A DNA stretch of 9,495 nucleotides from Candidatus Latescibacterota bacterium (GTDB taxonomy: Bacteria; Blakebacterota; Blakebacteria; Blakebacterales; Blakebacteraceae), in the NCBI GenBank assembly GCA_023135015.1, contig JAGLTZ010000013.1, positions 1 through 9,495 on the forward strand, read 5' to 3'. Below the pieces are notes generated by a model, which was not told where the DNA came from, ran no database searches, and saw only the letters and a list, made by a program, of their open reading frames with translations. Shown here piece by piece: positions 1-5,345 of the stretch; position 1 is the stretch's first letter, and each line of letters opens with the position of its first letter. The position numbers were made by a program, and so were the translations under genes.

Positions 1-1
1 G

Positions 2-586
2 TTGTTCCTGAGGGAAAAGCCCACCTGCCTGGCATTCGCGATAGTCCCCCTCTCTCTCCTGGGAGTGTTTTTCACTTCAGGCCTTGGCCGGCCTGATGCC
101 TATGGTCTCAACCCGGTCCTGGGGGCGGCGGCAGGAGCTGTCGCGGGCTTTATCTACGCCATCTTCATCGTCGTTTTCCGAGCATCAACCAGGGATGGTG
201 TGCCGCCGGCAGGCCCCCTCCTGGATGCCACACTTGGAGCCGCGATCGGATGTTTTTTAATAGGGTCGTTCGATCCCGGCTTCGGCCTCCTCATAACATG
301 GCCGGCCCATGGTTGGCTCCTTGCACTTGCCCTCGGCTCCCAGGTTGTCGGGTGGCTGTTGATAACCACTGTTCTGCCGCGGATCCCGGTACTGGAGACC
401 TCGATCCTGCTTCTGCTGCAGCCTGTGCTGACGGTGATATGGGGCCTGCTCCTCTTTGTCGAGCTGCTCTCGCCACTACAGTGGCTTGGGGTAATACTCG
501 TCCTGGGATCGATAGCGACACTTACACTGAGAGGAAATGTGGCCCGCCGGGCACAACCTATCCGGTTATCAGTCAGGTGGCCCTGA
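2..586 (+). CDS. DMT-superfamily (EamA) transporter, C-terminal part
   Basis: This is the C-terminal part of an inner-membrane transporter of the drug/metabolite (EamA) superfamily; the substrate cannot be told. The frame is open to the left edge, so the real start lies outside the window. About 194 residues are visible, against roughly 290-310 for the family. They hold about six hydrophobic segments, near residues 10-26, 38-59, 73-90, 104-122, 131-152 and 159-176. The last two carry the typical end of an EamA repeat: a PV pair in a long hydrophobic helix (141-142), an acidic residue after a leucine-rich stretch (E154), then W161-G163 and a Gly-rich helix. The first visible helix after REKP would be the end of the first EamA repeat, so about four helices are missing. 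A short basic tail (RGNVARRAQPIR) follows, as expected for a cytoplasmic C-terminus. Family assignment is firm; function is not. Confidence 0.85.
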   Translation: MFLREKPTCLAFAIVPLSLLGVFFTSGLGRPDAYGLNPVLGAAAGAVAGFIYAIFIVVFRASTRDGVPPAGPLLDATLGAAIGCFLIGSFDPGFGLLITWPAHGWLLALALGSQVVGWLLITTVLPRIPVLETSILLLLQPVLTVIWGLLLFVELLSPLQWLGVILVLGSIATLTLRGNVARRAQPIRLSVRWP

Positions 587-635
587 CCAGTCCTCTTGGG
601 GCCGGTTGATGTTTCCTGAGGGAGCACGGGGGGGC

Positions 636-641
636 TATACT
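636..641 (+). promoter_or_regulatory. Candidate -10 element of a leaderless promoter
   Basis: TATACT ends 7 bp before the ATG of the enoyl-CoA hydratase-like gene, in the 62-bp gap after the transporter. There is no good Shine-Dalgarno sequence just upstream of the ATG, only a G-run and then a pyrimidine-rich stretch. If this is a sigma70-type -10, transcription would begin at or next to the start codon and the mRNA would be leaderless. No convincing -35 hexamer is seen at 17 bp (TTCCTG at 613-618 is weak). This is an inference from position and motif only. Confidence 0.25.
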
Positions 642-648
642 CCGCTCC

Positions 649-1473
649 ATGTCAAACTCATGGGAGACTGTTCGATTGGATCGCCGCCCGCCATGGGCGG
701 AACTGGTTCTCGACCGTCCGGATGTGCGCAACGCCATCTCCTCACGGATGATCGCAGAGATACTCGAGGCGCTCGATGAGGTTGAATCCGACGACGAGCT
801 CAAGGTCGTAATAATCGCCGGAGAGGGGAACTCCTTCTGCGCTGGTGCCGATCTGGGCGAACTCGGCCGCATCCAGCACGCTACTCCCGAAGAGAACATG
901 GCCTCCAGCCGTGAGCTTGTGAGTCTGTTCCGGCGTATTTATACCTTCCCCAAAGCCACGATTGCGGCAGTCCACGGTTACTGTGTTGCAGGGGGGTGCG
1001 GCATCGCAACAGGCTGCGATCTGGTGATAGCCGATGAAACGGCGAAGTTCCGCTACAGCGAAGCCTCGATCGGCTTCGTGGCTGCAATCGTTACGATCTT
1101 TCTGCTTCGCAGCGTGGGTGAAAAGCATGCCCGGGAACTGCTGCTGACGGCGCGCCCCGTGCCAGCGGCCGAGGCCTGCAGGATCGGTCTTATCAACGAA
1201 GTCGTCGGAGAGGGAAAACATGTAGAGCGTGCAAGGGAGGTGGCGGAGGAGATCGCTTTGAACAGCGGAGTCAGTGTGAAGCTCTCAAAAGAGGTCCTGA
1301 CGGCTATTCCGGAACTGGAGCTGGAGACTGCTTTCGAATTCACGGCCGAGATAAACGCCAGGGGGCGCCTGAATCCGGAGTGCCTGGAGGGGATTGCGGC
1401 ATTTCTGGAGAAACGCAAACCCGACTGGCGTATGGAGGTAGAGCGTCTGCTTGACGATCAGGAGGATCATTAA
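649..1473 (+). CDS. Enoyl-CoA hydratase/isomerase family protein
   Basis: A cytosolic crotonase-fold protein of 274 residues, the normal family length. Crotonases act on acyl-CoA thioesters (hydration, isomerisation and others). Visible marks are the CoA-binding/oxyanion-hole segment FCAGADL (63-69), the second oxyanion loop HGYCVAGGCG (109-118), the CDLVIA strand (123-128), SEASIGF (137-143) and the AFLEKRKPDW tail (251-260). Of the two glutamates used by classical enoyl-CoA hydratases, the second is present (E138). The first aligns with G118 in AGGCG, so standard syn-hydration may be altered; an isomerase, a methylglutaconyl-type or another crotonase activity is possible. The ATG at 649 is chosen because the family N-terminus (WETVRLDRR) begins right after it; there is no good ribosome binding site. 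It ends with tandem stops TAA TAG. Neighbours give no pathway clue: no other beta-oxidation gene is in the window. Confidence 0.85.
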   Translation: MSNSWETVRLDRRPPWAELVLDRPDVRNAISSRMIAEILEALDEVESDDELKVVIIAGEGNSFCAGADLGELGRIQHATPEENMASSRELVSLFRRIYTFPKATIAAVHGYCVAGGCGIATGCDLVIADETAKFRYSEASIGFVAAIVTIFLLRSVGEKHARELLLTARPVPAAEACRIGLINEVVGEGKHVERAREVAEEIALNSGVSVKLSKEVLTAIPELELETAFEFTAEINARGRLNPECLEGIAAFLEKRKPDWRMEVERLLDDQEDH

Positions 1474-1504
1474 TAGTGCACTAGGAGCCTGTCGGAGAAA
1501 CTAG
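1474..1504. repeat. Perfect 10-bp palindrome and CTAG-bounded element
   Basis: Directly after the hydratase-like gene lies the perfect palindrome TAGTGCACTA (1474-1483). Its CTAG (1481-1484) recurs at 1501-1504, bracketing 16 bp that read GAGCCTGTCGGAGAAA. A short unique-looking block between two CTAG copies could be an insertion-sequence end or excision scar, or simply intergenic sequence. It is the only non-coding sequence between the hydratase-like gene and the following exported protein. Confidence 0.3.
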
Positions 1505-1518
1505 ACTTCGGTTATGAC

Positions 1519-2142
1519 ATGCACTCCATGAAAGCACGAATCAGAGTCAGGGTTGTTATTCTCTTTGTGCTGCTTTTAGCATCAGCTGTGGGCGGCGGAG
1601 GCTGCCTTACCTTACGTACAGCCCGTTCCCTTTCCCAGGGGCAGTGGGCCGTGCGGGCCCAGACATCGCCTCTGGCGCCTCCGCCTTTCCTGGGTGCCCT
1701 CTCGGTGAGCAGGGGGATGATTGAGGGTGGCGAGTTGGGTGGGGGGTTCGCCTTTCTGGCCGGGGCAAGAGACGAACCGGGAGTGGATCTTGAATGGTTT
1801 CAGCAGCTGGGCAGCCCTCTTTTGCCCTGGTCGCCGGCTTTATTGCCCGGGCTTGAGGCCGGCCTCGGCATGGGAGTGGGGGGGTATGTGATCGATCCCG
1901 GGCTTTTCCTCCACACAACCCAGGCCTTCAGTCTTAACCGGGGCGGCTGGAGCCCGCTTCTTCTCCATCGCCTCACCCTCGATCTGGACGCGCGGACGCG
2001 TCAGGAGCTCTACATGGGTGCGGAACTGTTCTCCGGGAAACGACTGCGGTTCTACCTGGCCGGCGGAAGTCGCGATCTGTGGAACCGGGACCAGTGGGTG
2101 GTTGTGTTCGGTGGTGGGTTACACCTGGGGGGGCGCAGATGA
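1519..2142 (+). CDS. Hypothetical exported protein, possibly lipoprotein/outer-membrane associated
   Basis: I do not recognise this 207-residue protein. It begins with a basic stretch (KARIRVR), a hydrophobic helix (12-24) and then GGGGC with the cysteine at 29, so it is exported; the site is a weak match to a lipobox (Gly at -3), leaving lipoprotein status uncertain. The mature part is rich in Gly, Leu, Pro and aromatic residues. Its alternating short hydrophobic segments end in VVFGGGLHLGG, a pattern seen in beta-barrel or beta-rich outer-membrane proteins. The only cysteine is C29, which supports a lipidation role. Two starts are possible, 1519 or the ATG at 1528 (MKARIRVR), and the second gives a more typical signal peptide. 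No strong ribosome binding site is seen for either. The stop overlaps the next gene's ATG (ATGA), so it is probably cotranslated with the phosphodiesterase. Confidence 0.6.
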   Translation: MHSMKARIRVRVVILFVLLLASAVGGGGCLTLRTARSLSQGQWAVRAQTSPLAPPPFLGALSVSRGMIEGGELGGGFAFLAGARDEPGVDLEWFQQLGSPLLPWSPALLPGLEAGLGMGVGGYVIDPGLFLHTTQAFSLNRGGWSPLLLHRLTLDLDARTRQELYMGAELFSGKRLRFYLAGGSRDLWNRDQWVVVFGGGLHLGGRR

Positions 2143-2990
2143 TGCTCCGTAGGTGGCGCATACCGATCATTCACCTTCCGATCGCCCTGCTCGCCCTCCC
2201 GGTCTCGTGCGGTCACCCCTTTAAGCCTCAGCAGGGCCATCCCTTCTGGGATGGGGTGCCTCTGGTCATTGCTCACAAGGGAGGACTGGGACCGTACCCT
2301 GAAAACACGATCCCGGCCTTCCTCCACGGGTTGGGGCAGGGGGCGGTCGGTATCGAGATGGACGTGCAGTTATGCGGGTCGGGCGAGATAGTGGTTTTTC
2401 ACGACTATGAAGTTGATGATCTGACCGACGGTACCGGCAAGGTGGCCAGACTTACCCTTGCGCAGCTACAGTCGCTCAACTTCGATTACCGATCCGATTT
2501 CCTGGAGATGGCGGTCGTTCCCACGCTCGAAACAGTTCTCGACAGCCTGCCCTCAACCGCCCTGCTCAATATTGAACTCAAAGGTGAATCGGTAGGTTCA
2601 GACGGACTCGAAGAGGCGGTCATACGTGTTGTGCGGGAGCGCGGGCTTGAAGAGAGGACCATTCTCACCTCTTTCAATGCCTTCCGGATAAAGAGGATCG
2701 AGAACGACCATCCGGGCCTGCTGACAGGTCTAATCACCGGTCCTGAGGTATACTGGTACGCGCGCTCCCCTCGATTTATCGACTGGTGCAGGGCGGATGC
2801 GGTGGTTCCTTTCAGCGGATGGACCGATCGCAACTACCTGGACGACAGGCCTGACCATAGGATAGTTGCATGGTTCGAGGATGACGATTTCGACGATCCC
2901 GAGGCCGAGTACCGTCGGTTGATATCGATGGGCATAGACGGGTTTGTTACCGATCATCCCGCTCTGGTGACCAGCCTGCTCCCTTATTGA
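2139..2990 (+). CDS. Glycerophosphodiester phosphodiesterase family protein, exported
   Basis: A protein of 283 residues that should hydrolyse glycerophosphodiesters (deacylated phospholipid headgroups) to glycerol-3-phosphate and an alcohol. It has the GDPD TIM-barrel marks: HKG (46-48), PENT (54-57), EMD with E73 and D75, FHD (87-89, second catalytic His H88), ELK (146-148), and near the C-terminus GIDGFVTDHP. The first motif is HKG rather than the usual HRG, a conservative swap at a phosphate-contacting position. An N-terminal basic segment, hydrophobic helix (10-22) and VSC (C24) point to export, perhaps as a lipoprotein, though Pro at -3 is a poor lipobox residue. The frame is open further upstream to 2079. 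I place the start at the ATG at 2139 because it overlaps the previous stop as ATGA, follows a G-rich stretch and starts the signal peptide directly. It converges with, and overlaps by 7 bp, the gene on the other strand. Confidence 0.88.
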   Translation: MMLRRWRIPIIHLPIALLALPVSCGHPFKPQQGHPFWDGVPLVIAHKGGLGPYPENTIPAFLHGLGQGAVGIEMDVQLCGSGEIVVFHDYEVDDLTDGTGKVARLTLAQLQSLNFDYRSDFLEMAVVPTLETVLDSLPSTALLNIELKGESVGSDGLEEAVIRVVRERGLEERTILTSFNAFRIKRIENDHPGLLTGLITGPEVYWYARSPRFIDWCRADAVVPFSGWTDRNYLDDRPDHRIVAWFEDDDFDDPEAEYRRLISMGIDGFVTDHPALVTSLLPY

Positions 2991-4570
2991 CTCTTTAAAA
3001 TCTCCTCAACTTCTTCGGCGTCCACTTCGGTGATGTACTTCAGGCCGGTCACCTCTGCGGATTCGCGGGTCAGGCAGGAGACATCATCCCGCTCAATGAC
3101 ATCTAGGTTGAACTTGCGGGCTCCGGCCATGATCTGGCGCAGACCCTGGTCGAGCCGGCTGAAGTAGGTGTAGACGCCTAGCGCGCCGGTAGGGATTTCG
3201 TCGAACCGGTCGGCGCCGACCAGATCCTTGATCTCCGGGGCGGTTACGAAGATCTCTTCCGGCGTGCTGCCGAAGCGGCCCACGAAAACAGGGAGCATAC
3301 CTTCCTTCATGTGCATCCCCAGTGTCTTTCCGACCATGGCGGCCGCCAGCGGCGAGCGGGCCATCGCGATAAGCTTCACGTAGGGGGCGCCGAGGGCCAG
3401 ACCCTTGAAGATCGCGTCTTCGAATGTGAACCCGCCGGCCAGTGCGAGGTCGGGTATGAACTCGCCCCGCTTGGCCAACTTGTCTGCCATCTGCCAGAGC
3501 AGGCTGTGCAGTTCAACAACAGGGACGCCCCACTCGTTCATCATCCTCCACGGGCTCATCCCTGTGCCGCCTCCCGCACCATCGACCGTCAGGAGGTCCA
3601 GCTTTGCCATCGAACTCCACTTTATAGCACGTGCCAGATCAATCGGGCGGTAAGCTCCGGTTTTCAGCGTGATGTGCTTGGCTCCGGCGGCGCGAAGCTC
3701 TTCAACCCGCTGCATGAACGACTCTTCGGAGATCATGCCGACGCGGCTGTGGCGCTCGAACTCGTGGAATATACCCTTGTTGAATGCCTCGATGACCTTC
3801 TCGTCAGTGGGATTCGGCAATACGACGTATCCGCGTTTGTACAGTTCCTGAGCCTTCTCCAGGTTGCTGATTTTGACCTCACCGCCGATATCCTTGGCAC
3901 CCTGACCCCATTTGAGCTCAACGGCCTCCACACCCAGCTTCTCGATGGCGTACTCCTGCACGCCCAGCCTGGTATCCTCAATATTGCCCTGCAGGATGAC
4001 CTTCCCCTTGCCGTCGATCTGCCAGTCGTGGTAAGGCTTGACCCGGCTCTCCAGCCCGGGTGAGCGCACAACGCGGCCGTTCTTGATCTCGGATTTCATA
4101 TCCATGCCGACCACGTTTTCACCTATCGTCAGTGGCACACCAGATATGGCGGCGCCTATCGCAAGCCCGTCCCAGTTCTGCGCGGCCACGTTGGTGGAAC
4201 CCATACCGGCGATGATAAAAGGCAGACCGCACGTGATCTTGTTGTCGGCTCCGATATCACGCTCGATTTTGACGTTTGGGAAGATTGCCTTATCGCTGTC
4301 TTCCTCGATACCGTGTGCGCCGGCGGCGGTTCCCAGGATCGTGAGGTGGCCGTAATCGATCGGGTAGTCTTTTTCGGAAGCGGCGGTGATAATCCCGAAG
4401 GGCTGCGGGTAGATCATCTCGACGCCGCGGTATGCGGATTTTCCGATCTCGCACATACCAATGCAGCCATCCACACAAGTGGCACACATGCCAGAGATAG
4501 TGGTGATGGAGTCTTCTGTGCGGTTCTTCGAGAGCGTGGCGGCGCTCGCGTTAACCTTGGTGTACGACAT
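2984..4570 (-). CDS. FMN-binding glutamate synthase family protein (GltB-like synthase domain, stand-alone)
   Basis: A 528-residue protein built around the FMN-binding TIM-barrel synthase domain of glutamate synthases. Signature segments are KWGQGAKDIGG (220-230), HITLKTGAYRP (299-309), VDGAGGGTGMSP (329-340) and LALAGGFTFEDAIFKGLALGA (375-395). It lacks the N-terminal glutaminase domain of classical GltB. It also lacks the cysteine triplet that holds the 3Fe-4S cluster: the region after the GGF motif reads MARSPLAAAM, without Cys. Instead, the N-terminus has C29, C32, C36 and C40 (CxxCxxxCxxxC), a likely [4Fe-4S] site. Only two other cysteines exist (114, 499). It is the last gene of the operon, 37 bp after the iron-sulfur subunit, with a strong ribosome binding site. 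From context it would take electrons from the NuoEF-like subunits and use a third substrate; whether that is 2-oxoglutarate plus ammonia is not shown by the sequence. Confidence 0.82.
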   Translation of the reverse strand: MSYTKVNASAATLSKNRTEDSITTISGMCATCVDGCIGMCEIGKSAYRGVEMIYPQPFGIITAASEKDYPIDYGHLTILGTAAGAHGIEEDSDKAIFPNVKIERDIGADNKITCGLPFIIAGMGSTNVAAQNWDGLAIGAAISGVPLTIGENVVGMDMKSEIKNGRVVRSPGLESRVKPYHDWQIDGKGKVILQGNIEDTRLGVQEYAIEKLGVEAVELKWGQGAKDIGGEVKISNLEKAQELYKRGYVVLPNPTDEKVIEAFNKGIFHEFERHSRVGMISEESFMQRVEELRAAGAKHITLKTGAYRPIDLARAIKWSSMAKLDLLTVDGAGGGTGMSPWRMMNEWGVPVVELHSLLWQMADKLAKRGEFIPDLALAGGFTFEDAIFKGLALGAPYVKLIAMARSPLAAAMVGKTLGMHMKEGMLPVFVGRFGSTPEEIFVTAPEIKDLVGADRFDEIPTGALGVYTYFSRLDQGLRQIMAGARKFNLDVIERDDVSCLTRESAEVTGLKYITEVDAEEVEEILKSQ

Positions 4571-4577
4571 TGTGAAT

Positions 4578-4584
4578 CCTCCTC
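4578..4584 (-). promoter_or_regulatory. Ribosome binding site of the GltB-like gene
   Basis: On the - strand GAGGAGG lies 7 nt before the ATG at 4570. It is close to ideal and fixes the start. It shows that this gene is translated independently, unlike the three upstream genes that overlap one another. Confidence 0.8.
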
Positions 4585-4607
4585 AAATGCCCACGTTTAC
4601 CGGGCTT

Positions 4608-5345
4608 CTATTCAGTTGCCTTCTCTTCTTCGATGATCAGCCCGGTGGCGGGCAGGTAATTCCCTTCGGGACGGACGCAGGTGCCGCAGGAAGGCGGCAT
4701 CCAGCATTGTTGCTGGTCGTAGACTTCAACGCATGACGGACTCAGGTTCAGGCAAGCACTGCAGAGCGTTGTATCCGCCTTCGGTCCCATGCACCGGTAC
4801 ATGCAGGCCGGGCAGACGTGCATGCAGCCCCCGCAATGACGGCAAAGCTCCGAGAGTTCATCGAACGGCGTCGTTATATGCCGGTCTGGTCCGCGGCCCG
4901 CGAATGCGATGGCGCCAGCCATCATCTGTTCCGCACACATCCGGACACAGAGACCGCAGAGGATGCAGTCTTCATTCTCGGGCCGGAAACGTGTCTGGAT
5001 GACTCCGTGTGCGGATGCCAGATCCTGGATTGTCTTCGATCCGGGAGTGGAGCAGACCATCAGCTCAAGAATTATCTTGCGGGTGTCCAGTATCCGCTTC
5101 GTATGGGTGCGGACCTCCATCCCCTCCTCGCACCGGTAGGTGCAGGAGGAGACCACTTTTGGATTCTCTGCCGGACCGATCTCGACGATGCACAGCCGGC
5201 ATGCACCATAGCTGCTCAGGCCGTCCAGGTGGCATAGGGTCGGTATGTTGATGCCGTATGTCTGCGCGGCTTCGAGGATGGAGGTTCCTTCAGGCACATC
5301 AACATGCAACCCGTTGATGGTCAGGGATATGTTCATGTAGCTCAT
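4608..5345 (-). CDS. Iron-sulfur electron-transfer subunit, HydA/NuoG N-terminus-like without hydrogenase domain
   Basis: A 245-residue, very cysteine-rich (22 Cys) electron carrier. Residues 4-80 are a plant-type [2Fe-2S] domain of the NuoG/HydA kind, with C38, C49, C52 and C68. Two [4Fe-4S] motifs follow: C127/C130/C133/C137 (CxxCxxCxxxC) and C168/C171/C174/C178 (CxxCxxCxxxCP). The HxxxCxxCxxxxxC site that normally lies between the [2Fe-2S] domain and the ferredoxin domain is absent; that stretch reads LELMVCSTPGSKT. After residue 180 there is no H-cluster or molybdopterin domain, only a tail with eight more cysteines (181, 185, 195, 198, 205, 214, 220, 223). The start at 5345 follows GGAGGT at 5 nt and overlaps the NuoF-like stop (ATGA); a frame open further upstream has no such support. 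It probably passes electrons between the flavoprotein and the GltB-like protein. Confidence 0.8.
   Translation of the reverse strand: MSYMNISLTINGLHVDVPEGTSILEAAQTYGINIPTLCHLDGLSSYGACRLCIVEIGPAENPKVVSSCTYRCEEGMEVRTHTKRILDTRKIILELMVCSTPGSKTIQDLASAHGVIQTRFRPENEDCILCGLCVRMCAEQMMAGAIAFAGRGPDRHITTPFDELSELCRHCGGCMHVCPACMYRCMGPKADTTLCSACLNLSPSCVEVYDQQQCWMPPSCGTCVRPEGNYLPATGLIIEEEKATE

Noticed and set aside
3311..4063. Open frame of 250 codons on the + strand opposite the GltB-like gene
   Set aside because: No recognisable motif, and it is the complement of a clearly conserved FMN-domain gene with strong codon pattern and ribosome binding site; a shadow frame.
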